Shown in pieces: positions 53,901 to 62,036 of a stretch of DNA of 64,000 nt. The position numbers and the translations under genes are program-made. The DNA comes from Acidobacteriota bacterium (lineage in GTDB: Bacteria; Acidobacteriota; Holophagae; Acanthopleuribacterales; Acanthopleuribacteraceae). Location: the NCBI GenBank assembly GCA_020637335.1, contig JACJWC010000014.1, positions 101,084 to 165,083 of the forward strand, read 5' to 3'. How positions within the stretch are numbered: the first letter of the stretch is position 1; each line of letters opens with the position of its first letter. The notes under the pieces were generated by a model that saw only the letters and a list, made by a program, of their open reading frames with translations, was not told where the DNA came from and did no database searches.

Positions 53901-54763
53901 GCGTGCTTTTGAAAATTAAAAAGCTCTTCTTGGCCAAATTGGCTCAGTTCGTCCAAGACGCCACCCAAGATTTCTGGGTCCTGCAGGTAGGTTGCTAAAT
54001 TAAAACGGAGTTGGCAGACCTCTTTGGTGTGAAATTCCTCGCCCAGTAAATTGGGGATCTCGATGAGGACCTGCAGCGCATTTTCGCGATTTTCCATGCC
54101 TAAGGCCTGCAGCAAGGAAAGGGAATCTTCTTTTTTCCCAGCGGCAATGACCAGGCGAATCAGGCGCAATCGATGTTGTAACTGGCGCATGTCCATATCG
54201 GGCGCCCGCTGGCATAAGGTCATAATCTTTTTGAGGAAGCGGGCATCCGCTTCCAGCGCCCGACTGAAAAAGTCGAGCGCGGCATCCCATTCTTCCAATA
54301 CCAAATGACCAACACCTGCAGCGACACACCATACCGCTGAGAGGCGCGGATCCTGAATTTCACTGGCGACCTGTGCCCAGTTGTTGAGTAACCAGCGGCG
54401 ATCACCTTCTTGTGCCATCATCAAAAGATCGCTGATGTTCTCAAATGCCTGGGCATTTAAGAGGTGATCGACCAAGGCCCCGCGAAAAAGGGCTGTATCG
54501 CGAACCAAGTTCAAGAATAGGCCGCGCGCATGATCGGGAATAAGTTCGTTTAACCGGTTGCGGGCCATGTTCTTTTTGAGGCGACGCAAAACGTCATTCC
54601 AGTCGCGTGCCTTGAGGCTCAGCGCCATTTCTTCCCGCATCAGATTTAAATCGTTTGGTGCTTGGCTTAATGCCTCATCGACTAACAGCAAGGCCTTTTC
54701 GTATTGTTGCTTTTCCGTTAGCTTCTTGATGCGCTCGAGGCTTTTTTCCAACTGGCGTGTCAT
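50975..54763 (-). CDS. Giant TPR-like helical-repeat scaffold protein
   Basis: A 1262-aa protein made almost entirely of paired helices. Clear TPR-like units occur near the N terminus (YEKALLLVDEALSQAPNDLNL) and in the middle and late parts (DEAISILRGIRLNDAKI; YQRILASDSASYALEAFAV, in parts). A Glu/Thr/Val-rich break (about 555-600) may divide two halves. There is no signal, TM or enzyme domain. ATG 54763 has GGAG 8 nt upstream; an ATG at 54781 lacks an SD. It heads the operon with the small TPR gene, the 71-aa gene and queG. The role is unknown, presumably a cytoplasmic assembly platform. Confidence 0.85.
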   Translation of the reverse strand: MTRQLEKSLERIKKLTEKQQYEKALLLVDEALSQAPNDLNLMREEMALSLKARDWNDVLRRLKKNMARNRLNELIPDHARGLFLNLVRDTALFRGALVDHLLNAQAFENISDLLMMAQEGDRRWLLNNWAQVASEIQDPRLSAVWCVAAGVGHLVLEEWDAALDFFSRALEADARFLKKIMTLCQRAPDMDMRQLQHRLRLIRLVIAAGKKEDSLSLLQALGMENRENALQVLIEIPNLLGEEFHTKEVCQLRFNLATYLQDPEILGGVLDELSQFGQEELFNFQKHAMVAMDDPNLRRTVLLRIAEIYIQKGAWEEAALILETQFQEDPHPEIIALMELVLENYPILTKLHLLVASYQLQNNLTASALRHLNLIKEIAEFLEPIQMLLEDHLETKFEVQTARFLFDILPQESDRAALIALNLIIDQVGLDADFFEHLSLKAPTVNWTPLWLLALLHAKYLEKKFNSSLELIQTVFEQFPDCAHEFLSICEALAKESDFVEERLAQLVEQYLDQIQPRDLWFLVAKGVKTRPMEGAAPTQEVPLETVPIQNADLESEIGGSTETLISAAIDDVQIRMESTDPQLVLGPELEEVKALVIQGELTAASQAAEKLAEKYPQHVRIVLSCLEQMGQDNPVPILWDKTRLNILIRMERFEEAAELGKRLLAGEVPESELPGIQQLMGFAFEGLGKIDKAVALFCKASRNARYYQKNKTQLVNHLFPNRQDYLEQVLELVLQHRDQATWKRLISLWERHSEGQLENIIEWQKRFADALNEPATYIDLAYWLTEAGKVDEAISILRGIRLNDAKIRTSLIQVTDLIKMKMPQDIHAGFLMGRFHLIQGEIPKAVDTFRNLLRENPKAGEKIFQYLRKYLVKHPEKSKNITLYGLMIRIALEMKALSEAVHLLREFAEIDLMGAQSLSAGVYRVTKSQENNREALLAYIQLMADWQNWQVIIQVHEENDLGSEMAQARLEMLNQAGSQRDLRDRAALAKAKILWETQQFEPCFDALTQIENPEGRAQSLNLFIRLAGRFPERVDIQRECAWLSWHFGKMEDSIQVYQRILASDSASYALEAFAVLREAGLQLDLRSLAARCGISFAEALREVRGYYGKLRMWALARWEDQGGPVPVDALIWLIDQGKTEFHQWFSKMKNFMDKPDRALLEAYALRAMGQSYYAAMRIANEDGDIAVQRSLCLEAGLFEQALRIRTNGHALPALMSQQYITEFGRPKRLFSRANAAQKKNTVRSMDMEEILELRSQDGNPA

Positions 54764-54810
54764 CCAAGTTGCTCCAAACATGCGGAAATAAAGGGAATAT
54801 CTTCTAAAAG

Positions 54811-54837
54811 TTTATACGATTTAGTCCGGACGGCCAA
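54811..54837 (-). promoter_or_regulatory. Possible promoter of the TPR-queG operon
   Basis: On the minus strand TTGGCC (54837-54832) and TATAAA (54816-54811) are separated by 15 bp. The -10 is good, the -35 moderate and the spacer short. It lies 48 nt before the preferred start of the giant TPR gene. Confidence 0.35.
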
Positions 54838-54895
54838 GCCAAGTTTACGGCAGCTCAATCGCTCACTAAAATGAGGAGACAAAAGGAGGCCTCCA

Positions 54896-55687
54896 ATGAC
54901 CCAAATTGATCAGTTACCTTTGCTGTGGGAAATCACCGGCCCGGTTGGCCGGCTCACCCTGCAACGACCCGAACAACGCAATTCCCTTTCGCGCAGCTTG
55001 GTTGCAGAAATGGACTCCATTTTCATGCAAGTGGCTGAAGATCCTAATGTTTCTGTTGTTGTAGTTCGCGGGTCTGGAACCAAAGCCTTTTGTGCCGGAG
55101 CCGATTTGAAGGAGCGCGAGGGCATGCCCGATGACGAGGTTGTCGCTTGCGTGGACGCCATTCGCCATTGCTTTGAACGCCTCGCTCAATTACCGCAAAT
55201 CACGATTGCCTGTCTCAACGGGGTCGCACTGGGTGGCGGTCTGGAGTTAGCTCTGGCCTGTGACCTGCGTTACGCCTCCTCCGAAGCGAAATTGGGTCTG
55301 CCCGAAACGCGTTTGGCCATCATTCCGGGCGCCGGTGGTACCCAACGCCTGCCGCGAATTGTAGGGGTGGCCCGCGCCAAAGAACTCATTTTTACCGGTC
55401 GGGTCCTTCCTGCGGCTCAAGCGCTGGAGGTCGGTCTGGTTCACGCCGTGTTTCCCGCCGAGGATTTGGACCGCGAAGTGAATGCAGTGATTGAGAACCT
55501 AACCACTGCCGGGCCTTTGGCGCTAAGAGCTGCCAAATGGGCCATCAATTTGGGGATGCGGGGAGACCTTCAACAAGGCCTACTCATCGAAAAAGATGCC
55601 TATGCGCAAGTCGTGCCCACTTATGACCGGCGCGAAGGACTTCTGGCCTTTAAGGAAAAGCGCCCACCCATTTATAAGGGTCATTAA
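54896..55687 (+). CDS. Enoyl-CoA hydratase/isomerase family protein
   Basis: A 263-aa crotonase-fold enzyme. The oxyanion-hole segment FCAGADLKER, the helix ALGGGLELALACDLR with one catalytic Glu, and GLPETRLAIIPGAGGTQRL with the second Glu are all present, so hydratase activity on 2-enoyl-CoA is likely. It resembles the AUH/methylglutaconyl-CoA hydratase group, but specificity cannot be fixed. AAAGGAGG lies 7 nt upstream. Its stop overlaps the convergent uppP stop by 4 nt. No other fatty-acid or leucine degradation genes are beside it. Confidence 0.92.
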   Translation: MTQIDQLPLLWEITGPVGRLTLQRPEQRNSLSRSLVAEMDSIFMQVAEDPNVSVVVVRGSGTKAFCAGADLKEREGMPDDEVVACVDAIRHCFERLAQLPQITIACLNGVALGGGLELALACDLRYASSEAKLGLPETRLAIIPGAGGTQRLPRIVGVARAKELIFTGRVLPAAQALEVGLVHAVFPAEDLDREVNAVIENLTTAGPLALRAAKWAINLGMRGDLQQGLLIEKDAYAQVVPTYDRREGLLAFKEKRPPIYKGH

Positions 55688-56478
55688 ATCAGGTGAAGGA
55701 TGATGGCCAATCCGCCAAAACCCAGGCAATACCAGCCAAATTGGAAGAAGCGCTTGCCTTTGAGTAACCACATCAGCAGTTTAAGAGCACAAAGTCCGCT
55801 TACCAGCGCGGCCAGGAAACCGATGGTATACGGCAAGATCAATCCTTCAGGTATTCCCGTTTTGAGCAAGTGGCGGGCATCCAAAAGCTCGGCACCGGCA
55901 ATCACCGGGATCGCCATGAGAAACGAAAAACGGGCAGCGCTCTCTTTGTGCAGGTCCGAGGCAACCCCAGCCAGAATCGTCGATCCAGAGCGCGAAATGC
56001 CGGGCAGGACGGCCAACGCTTGGGCCAAGCCCATGACCACCACTTGAGCAATGCCTATTTCCTGGAGATGGCGTTTTCCTTCGCTGAGTTTTTGACCGCC
56101 CAGCAACATGATGCCGTTCAGGATCAACAAAACGCCCACCCAGATGGGTTGCGCATGCACGCCCGCAATGTAGGATTTGCCCAAGATGCCAACGAGGCCG
56201 GCTGGGATCGAGGCCAGGATCAGGTAAGGGATGATCCGTGAGGGGACCCGCTCATTTGGCTGCAGAAATGCACTGCGGATGGTTGCCCAAACCTCTTGGC
56301 GAAACGTAAAGATAATGGCGGCCAAAGTGGCGGTATGCACGAGAATATCGAAAGTTAAATCCGGCTCTTCTAAGCCGAACCAGGCACCAAATAAAGCCAG
56401 GTGACCACTTGAACTGATCGGAAGGAACTCAGTTACGCCTTGGATGATTCCGAGCCACAATGCGGTTAAGCTGTCCAT
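55684..56478 (-). CDS. uppP: Undecaprenyl-diphosphatase UppP (BacA)
   Basis: A 264-aa polytopic membrane phosphatase that recycles undecaprenyl pyrophosphate to the monophosphate carrier used for peptidoglycan and surface polymers. QGVTEFLPISSSGHL (about 14-28, catalytic Glu pair and Ser-rich loop) and PGISRSGSTI (about 160-170) are the two family motifs. Length is typical. AGGAGG lies 8 nt before the ATG. It diverges from the AI-2E-type permease gene. Confidence 0.95.
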   Translation of the reverse strand: MDSLTALWLGIIQGVTEFLPISSSGHLALFGAWFGLEEPDLTFDILVHTATLAAIIFTFRQEVWATIRSAFLQPNERVPSRIIPYLILASIPAGLVGILGKSYIAGVHAQPIWVGVLLILNGIMLLGGQKLSEGKRHLQEIGIAQVVVMGLAQALAVLPGISRSGSTILAGVASDLHKESAARFSFLMAIPVIAGAELLDARHLLKTGIPEGLILPYTIGFLAALVSGLCALKLLMWLLKGKRFFQFGWYCLGFGGLAIILHLI

Positions 56479-56559
56479 TCTGTGCGCCTCCTGGTTTATG
56501 CGACCCGCAGATTGTTATACACTTTGGCCAGATTCTTAAGCGTCTTTTTGGAGGAATCG

Positions 56560-57669
56560 GTGCTTTCCAAACCGTGGGTTCGTCAATTGGCTCTCGTGGG
56601 TCTGATTATTGCCGGATTGGTGCTGCTCATTCTCATTCACCAAGTCCTGGTACCTATCTTCATTGCCCTGGCCCTGGCTTACATTTTCGACCCCGTCATT
56701 GACCGATTCGAGTTGTGGAAAATTCCCCGTACCTGGGGCATTGTGATCTTGTGCTGCATCATTTTGCTCGTGTTTGGCGGGTTTCTTCTTTATGTGGTTC
56801 CACGTTTGGTCCATCAGCTTAATGAATTGCAGGATCGATTGCCACTGTATTGGGACCGTTTGCGCGATCAACTGCTGCCACAGGTTGAAGCATTCCGCCA
56901 GGAGCATGCTCAAGAGTACCAGCAGGGATTGGACTGGCTGGTCGAGCAGGGCAAAAAAAATGGTGCGGCCCTTCTGGCCAGTATTTCCATGGGCGTTGCC
57001 GCAAGTTTCAAATCGCTGGGCTCCCTGATTGCCAAATTGGTGGGTCTGGTCGTGGTGCCCGTGATGACCTTTTACCTCCTGCGCGATTTTGACAAGCTGA
57101 AACTGCAGGCGGTTGAATTGGTGCCGCTCAAGCGACGCGAATCGGTCATCGGTTTCTTTTCTGAATTGGACGGTGCCCTGAGCGGTTTTATTAAGGGCCA
57201 ACTCACCGTCGCCATTATTCTCAGCATCATTTATTCGATTGGTTTGTTTATTTGCGGATGTCCCGCGCCGCTTCTGATTGGTGTGATTGCTGGATTCGCC
57301 AATCTCGTTCCGTATTTGGGCTTGGCCTTGGGTTTATTGCCTGCCGTTCTGCTGACTTATCTGAGCGGCAATGGTTGGGGTTTTACTTTGGGTGCTGGAC
57401 TGACCTTTGTGGTCGGCCAGATGTTGGAAGGATTGGTAATTACGCCCAAAGTGGTCGGCGAATCGGTTGGTCTCCATCCCGTTGTGGTCATGTTGGCGTT
57501 GATGGTTGGGGGAACCTATTTTGGTTTGGTCGGCATGATCCTTGCCCTCCCATCGGCTGCGGTTTTGGTCGTGATCTTGAAGCGGCTTTATGGGTCCTAC
57601 ACCCGTTCCGTTCTTTTTCATGAAGAATTTCCGGCCAAACCCGAAATAAAGAAAGGCAAAAAATCGTAA
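56560..57669 (+). CDS. AI-2E-family (PerM-like) membrane transporter
   Basis: A 369-aa membrane protein with about seven TMs and a large loop between TM3 and TM4. The conserved blocks VPIFIALALAYIFDPVID, VVPVMTFYLLRDFD and the C-terminal GLVITPKVVGESVGLHPVVVM match the AI-2E/UPF0118 family, which includes exporters of autoinducer-2 and sodium/proton antiporters. The GTG start at 56560 has GGAGGA 5 nt upstream and gives normal length; a longer GTG frame from 56482 adds 26 residues without a good site. Basic C-terminal tail. Confidence 0.88.
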   Translation: MLSKPWVRQLALVGLIIAGLVLLILIHQVLVPIFIALALAYIFDPVIDRFELWKIPRTWGIVILCCIILLVFGGFLLYVVPRLVHQLNELQDRLPLYWDRLRDQLLPQVEAFRQEHAQEYQQGLDWLVEQGKKNGAALLASISMGVAASFKSLGSLIAKLVGLVVVPVMTFYLLRDFDKLKLQAVELVPLKRRESVIGFFSELDGALSGFIKGQLTVAIILSIIYSIGLFICGCPAPLLIGVIAGFANLVPYLGLALGLLPAVLLTYLSGNGWGFTLGAGLTFVVGQMLEGLVITPKVVGESVGLHPVVVMLALMVGGTYFGLVGMILALPSAAVLVVILKRLYGSYTRSVLFHEEFPAKPEIKKGKKS

Positions 57670-57713
57670 GTACACTTGCCGTGCTTGCGGTTTGAAGTGA
57701 AGTTGGAGTTGTC

Positions 57714-59897
57714 ATGCAGCGTTTTCTTTGGTTATTTTTCAGTCTCTCGGTCTGGGCCATGGGCCCCAGTCACGTGGATGTTCAGTTGCTCAGCAATGCG
57801 TCACCGATTGCGAAGGGTCAGCCGTTTTGGCTGGGTATTCAACTCACTATGCGCGAACACTGGCATACCTACTGGGAGAACCCGGGTTCCTCTGGTTTGC
57901 CAACAACGGTGGAATGGCAACCCGTGGAAGGCTTGCAAATTGGAGCCCTTCAGTTTCCGATCCCGCAAAAATTTGTCGATGACGCTGGCTTCATCACTTA
58001 TGGCTACGACAACCAAGTCCTGCTGCTCGCCAAGGCCGTTTATTCGGGCGATGCGAACAGCCTTTCGATCCAGGGCAAAGTCGATTGGTTGGAATGCAAG
58101 GAACTGTGTATTCCCGGCTCGGCACCGGTCCAACTCAATCTGACCATAGGCGAAGCTTCGCTGCAGAATGAAAAATTGTTTTCCGAAACCCTGCAAAAAG
58201 TACCTGTGGACTGGTCGCCAGACGCGCCTTTTGCGTACGACTTCGCCATCCAATACGGTGCGGATCAATGGAAAGCCCAGCTCCCACTTCAGGCCAAACA
58301 GGGTGATATTAGCGCTAATCCTCAACTTTTTCCCGGTCTAAACCCGCATGCCGAATTGACGAGCATTCAGTGGAACCCGGCTGGCAAGGGCTTAACCGGC
58401 AATTTGACTTTCAATGCCTGGGACGAAAAGCCCGCAGATGATTTTGTCCATACGGCTGTTCTTGTTTGGGAATCTGCGGATGGAACCCAGCCCTACCGAT
58501 TGGTGCTGGCCCCGACCAAAAAGCAAGCGGCAGCGCCCATCGCGCCCGATTCTGGCACACCGGCCAAATCCGGACTTTTGTTTATTTTGCTGATTGCTTT
58601 TATCGGCGGACTGATTCTCAACTTGATGCCCTGTGTTTTGCCCGTTTTGTCGCTAAAAATTCTCAGCTTTATTAAAGAGGCGGGTTCCCATCAGGGGAGA
58701 CGTATGGTCCTCAGTTTGGCCTATACCGTTGGCATCCTGGTCTGTATGGAAGTCCTGGCTGTCACGATCATGATCACGAAGATGGGCGTGGGTGGTCAGT
58801 TTTCCCTGCCCGGTTTTAACCTTGGCATGGCTGTTCTTTTGTTGGTTATGAGCTTGAGCTTTTTCAACGTCTTTGAGTTTGGTACGCCCAATGTTGGAGG
58901 GCTCTCCCAACTGAACCGCAAATCGGGCTTGCAAGGCGCTTTTTTTCAAGGGGTGTTAATGACCATTCTGAGCACCCCGTGCTCCGCCCCTTTCTTAGGG
59001 ACCGCCTATGCCTGGACGTTAACCGCAACCAACTTTGAAGTCATTTTGGTGTTTTTTATGATTGGTTTGGGTCTGGCCGCGCCCTATGTGGTTTTGACTT
59101 CTCTGCCCAGTTTAATGAAGTTCATGCCCAAACCGGGCCCCTGGATGGAAACCTTTAAGACTTTTATGGGTTTTCCCCTGTTGGCGACTGTGGTTTGGTT
59201 GCTCTCTATTCTGGCCGCTCAAACCGGCCGCTCCGGATTAATTGGGGTGATGACCTTTTTATTGTTTGTCGCCCTGGCTGTTTGGCTGTTTGGCCAGGGC
59301 CAGAAAGCGGAGCGCAAAATGGGCACTTGGCTTGCGGCCGCGCTGATTCTGGGTTTTGGCACTTGGTTTTCACTTTTTAAACTCTGGGATATTCGCAATC
59401 CAATGGCTGACTTAAATCGCGAAAAAGAGGAAATTTACCTGAGCTTTTTGGCTGAACGCGGTGGTTCTGAGGATGTTATGGCCTTGCTGGAATCGAAAAA
59501 AACCACAAATGAGGAATTGGCCTGGATTCCCTACAGCGCTGATGCCCTCAAACATTTCCGCGCCAAAGGGCGGCTGGTCTTTATGGATTTCACTGCAGAA
59601 TGGTGCGCGACATGTAAGGCCAATGAGAAATTTGTAGTGGATACGGAAACCATTCGCGCGGCTTTTACCAAATACGATGTCGTCACCATGAAGGTTGACT
59701 ACACCAACCAGCCTGCCGAAATTACGGAACTCTTAAAAAGTTTTAACCGGGCAGGAGTTCCGCTTTATTTGTTTTACCCAGGGGAAGGGCAAGCTTTGGT
59801 ATTGCCAGAAACCATTACTCAGCGTATGGTTTTGGATGCCTTGGAAAATGCGCAGGCTGCTTTGACCCAGCGAACCCGTCTTAATCAGCCGGAATGA
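57714..59897 (+). CDS. DsbD/ScsB-type thiol:disulfide interchange membrane protein
   Basis: A 727-aa protein that carries reducing power from cytoplasmic thioredoxin to the periplasm. A signal peptide precedes an N-terminal domain with CKELC (128-132), in the longer ScsB-like style. The membrane domain of eight TMs has the redox cysteines in MPCVLP (Cys307) and STPC (Cys423). A C-terminal thioredoxin domain carries WCATCK (630-635). All three cysteine pairs are intact. Partners could be cytochrome c maturation or disulfide isomerases; the five-haem cytochrome in this window is one possible client. The next gene starts 6 nt downstream. Confidence 0.92.
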   Translation: MQRFLWLFFSLSVWAMGPSHVDVQLLSNASPIAKGQPFWLGIQLTMREHWHTYWENPGSSGLPTTVEWQPVEGLQIGALQFPIPQKFVDDAGFITYGYDNQVLLLAKAVYSGDANSLSIQGKVDWLECKELCIPGSAPVQLNLTIGEASLQNEKLFSETLQKVPVDWSPDAPFAYDFAIQYGADQWKAQLPLQAKQGDISANPQLFPGLNPHAELTSIQWNPAGKGLTGNLTFNAWDEKPADDFVHTAVLVWESADGTQPYRLVLAPTKKQAAAPIAPDSGTPAKSGLLFILLIAFIGGLILNLMPCVLPVLSLKILSFIKEAGSHQGRRMVLSLAYTVGILVCMEVLAVTIMITKMGVGGQFSLPGFNLGMAVLLLVMSLSFFNVFEFGTPNVGGLSQLNRKSGLQGAFFQGVLMTILSTPCSAPFLGTAYAWTLTATNFEVILVFFMIGLGLAAPYVVLTSLPSLMKFMPKPGPWMETFKTFMGFPLLATVVWLLSILAAQTGRSGLIGVMTFLLFVALAVWLFGQGQKAERKMGTWLAAALILGFGTWFSLFKLWDIRNPMADLNREKEEIYLSFLAERGGSEDVMALLESKKTTNEELAWIPYSADALKHFRAKGRLVFMDFTAEWCATCKANEKFVVDTETIRAAFTKYDVVTMKVDYTNQPAEITELLKSFNRAGVPLYLFYPGEGQALVLPETITQRMVLDALENAQAALTQRTRLNQPE

Positions 59898-59903
59898 GGA
59901 TGT

Positions 59904-61058
59904 ATGTGGGCTCTTCTCCTTGTTTTTTTATGGAGTCAGGATGGCACCCGCGTCCTGATCATGAACAACGGAAAAAAACTGGTCTGTTCAAAAGTGGAGG
60001 ACAAGGGCAACGTTGTTCAGGTTGTGAGCAATGGCCAGGCCTACAGTTTTCCCAAAAAGCTGATCAATTGGGAAGCGTCTGAACAAGCGCAAAAACAATA
60101 CGAATCCGACTTAGCGGAAGCAGAAGCGCGCAAAACCGCGGAAACGCAAGCGCAACCCAAAGCCGAAGAAGAGCGCAAGCCGATCGTGTTCGTTTCGATC
60201 GAGGAAAAGCCGGATTCGGGTCAGCCGACCAAGGTCCAACTGACCAAACGCGGCAACAGTTTAATTGTTCCGGTGGTCCTGAACGGAAAGGGCCCATATA
60301 GCATCATCCTGGATACTGGCGCCGAATTGACCTGCATTTCGCCGGTAATTACACGTGAGGTTGGGGCACAGCGTGTCGAAGGTGAAGTCCATCTCGGTGG
60401 TGTTGGCGGAACGGAGCAAGGGAAAATCGTTTTGTTCTCTGAAATTTCCGTAGCCGGAGCAAGGGTCGGTGATTTCCATGCCGTTGAGGTTGACCTGAGC
60501 AAGGCCATGGGCGAAGAAGTTATTGGCTTATTGGGTCAGGATTTTTTAAACCATTTCTCGGTCCAGATCAATTCGAGTGAGAACTTTGTGGAATTCACGC
60601 CTATAAGTGGGCGGGCCGTTGACCATTTGGGCGACCGGATCAGCCTGGAAGCACTGATTGATCGCTGGAAGGATATGTCCGGAAAAATCGGACACCATAT
60701 GGGGACGGTTGGGCGAGTCACCCAAAATTATCAGCGCGGGGGAACGCAACGATTGGGTACGGATGCCCAACAGGCCGAACTGTTTTTTATTGATTTGCGT
60801 TCACTTATGAACGAACTCATCAGCGAGGGCGGCGATAAAATCATGCCCTACCTCTCCTCGGCTGAGCGTCTGCGTTTCCAACAGGACATGAGTTGTCACC
60901 CCATCATGGATCGGTTCCTGACCGATGTGGTGCGCTACTGCCACCATTTCGTTTCTAATCCGCAACCCACGGACCAGTTGACCCAACAATTTTCCGACGA
61001 ATACAGCCAGCTCCAAGCGCGTTACAACGAGTTTGAGGCCTGTCAGGCCCGCTATTGA
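59904..61058 (+). CDS. Retropepsin-like aspartic protease domain protein, exported
   Basis: A 384-aa protein with a short hydrophobic leader (about 1-11), a small SH3-like segment (about 14-50), an Ala/Glu/Lys-rich linker, and a single-chain aspartic protease domain (about 112-235). The active-site triad is IILDTGAE (Asp137) and the second signature is VIGLLGQDFL. A helical C-terminal domain with Cys/His residues (about 245-384) is unrecognised. Such domains act as dimers. The leader lacks basic residues, so export is likely but not certain. GAGG lies 5 nt upstream; co-transcription with the DsbD-type gene suggests a periplasmic redox or quality-control link. Confidence 0.82.
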   Translation: MWALLLVFLWSQDGTRVLIMNNGKKLVCSKVEDKGNVVQVVSNGQAYSFPKKLINWEASEQAQKQYESDLAEAEARKTAETQAQPKAEEERKPIVFVSIEEKPDSGQPTKVQLTKRGNSLIVPVVLNGKGPYSIILDTGAELTCISPVITREVGAQRVEGEVHLGGVGGTEQGKIVLFSEISVAGARVGDFHAVEVDLSKAMGEEVIGLLGQDFLNHFSVQINSSENFVEFTPISGRAVDHLGDRISLEALIDRWKDMSGKIGHHMGTVGRVTQNYQRGGTQRLGTDAQQAELFFIDLRSLMNELISEGGDKIMPYLSSAERLRFQQDMSCHPIMDRFLTDVVRYCHHFVSNPQPTDQLTQQFSDEYSQLQARYNEFEACQARY

Positions 61059-61123
61059 AGCCTGAATCCCGCCATAAACCTCTGTTTTGCCCCAGAAAGT
61101 GTGCTTTTCCGCACAGAAAAAAA

Positions 61124-61152
61124 TTCGATTTAAATCCGAATTAGATTACAAT
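61124..61152 (+). promoter_or_regulatory. Possible promoter of the HU gene
   Basis: TACAAT at 61147-61152 is a good -10 about 44 nt before the HU start. The -35 at 17 bp (TTCGAT) is poor, but an A-rich tract lies just upstream and could act as an UP element. ATTCG and CGAAT flank ATTTAAATC here, a small inverted repeat. Confidence 0.35.
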
Positions 61153-61195
61153 ACGCTGCATCCCAGTGATTCTTTAATAACTCAAGGAGAACGGA

Positions 61196-61462
61196 ATGAA
61201 CAAAGCCGATTTAATTAAAACCATTGCAGGTGACGCTGATTTGACGAAAGCCCAAGCCACTGCGGCATTGGATGCTTTTATCGATGGGGTTACCAAATCC
61301 CTGAAAGCTGGCGAAGGAGTGACCCTGGTTGGGTTTGGCTCTTTCTCAGTTGCTCAGCGCGAAGCGCGTCAAGGTCGCAACCCGCGTACTGGTGAGCCCA
61401 TGACGATCAAGGCCAGCAAAACCGTAAAATTCAAGCCTGGCAAAGGTTTTGACCTGAATTAA
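61196..61462 (+). CDS. hup: HU-family nucleoid DNA-binding protein
   Basis: An 88-aa histone-like protein that binds and bends DNA as a dimer. The body VTLVGFGSFSVAQREARQGRNPRTGEPM is the beta-arm signature with the RNPRTGE tip that inserts into the minor groove; it ends in KTVKFKPGKGF. It fits HU better than IHF, since no partner subunit is present. AAGGAGA lies 6 nt upstream. It is monocistronic, with its own terminator. Confidence 0.96.
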   Translation: MNKADLIKTIAGDADLTKAQATAALDAFIDGVTKSLKAGEGVTLVGFGSFSVAQREARQGRNPRTGEPMTIKASKTVKFKPGKGFDLN

Positions 61463-61482
61463 TTTTCCGGTTTATGTGGTTC

Positions 61483-61513
61483 AAAAAAGCCTCCCATTGG
61501 GGAGGCTTTTTTT
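61483..61513. terminator. Bidirectional rho-independent terminator between HU and PilZ genes
   Basis: GCCTCCC / GGGAGGC with a 4-nt loop, flanked by six A residues on the left and seven T residues on the right, so it can end transcription of the HU gene rightward and the PilZ gene leftward. Confidence 0.93.
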
Positions 61514-61517
61514 GTGT

Positions 61518-61859
61518 TCAGGTCTCAGCTTCCTCAAACCATGCGGCCAATAACGCATCAAACGAAAGCGTTGTCATTCCGGGCAACTCGGCGATCGATA
61601 AGCCGTACAAATGCCCATCTGTGCCTTTGGATCCATGCCGAACGGTGGCTTGTAAGCCGATTTGCAGGTTGGTGCTGGGAAAATCCAGCTGACACTCCAA
61701 CGCGTCATCCACATTAAGATCCATCTGGGTTCGAATCAAAAATCCACCCGCACTTAGATTCAGGACTTCCACATTTTGGAATGCGGTTCCATCTACCCGT
61801 CTGGCGGCCATCTCCAAATTGCTAAGGTAGCGTTTAAATTTCCTTTTTTCAGCGGACAT
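61518..61859 (-). CDS. PilZ-domain protein, probable c-di-GMP receptor
   Basis: A 113-aa single-domain protein. The two c-di-GMP-binding motifs are intact: RxxxR in EKRKFKRYL and NxSxxG in LNLSAGG. The ATG at 61859 has GGAG 5 nt upstream; a GTG 27 nt earlier is less likely. Single-domain PilZ proteins relay c-di-GMP levels to motility or surface machinery. A diguanylate cyclase gene lies at 46167-49115, but no direct pairing is shown. Confidence 0.9.
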   Translation of the reverse strand: MSAEKRKFKRYLSNLEMAARRVDGTAFQNVEVLNLSAGGFLIRTQMDLNVDDALECQLDFPSTNLQIGLQATVRHGSKGTDGHLYGLSIAELPGMTTLSFDALLAAWFEEAET

Positions 61860-62036
61860 CCGATCTCCAGACCCAAGATTGGTCACCCAGCGACCTCTAC
61901 AGCCTTATCGCAAATTGTTCAAAAATCTTAATGCTCGGATTCGCTTTTATCCGCACTGAGGCCGCTTTGGGCTGGTTATTTTGGGGGACTCTGCCTAGAA
62001 TATGGCCTTTACTAACCTGTCCAGGAGCCGATTTAT

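Noticed and set aside
61887..62036. Biotin operator or riboswitch upstream of bioB
   Set aside because: No BirA-type inverted repeat and no stable leader structure could be seen; a TAGAAT near the end has no matching -35.
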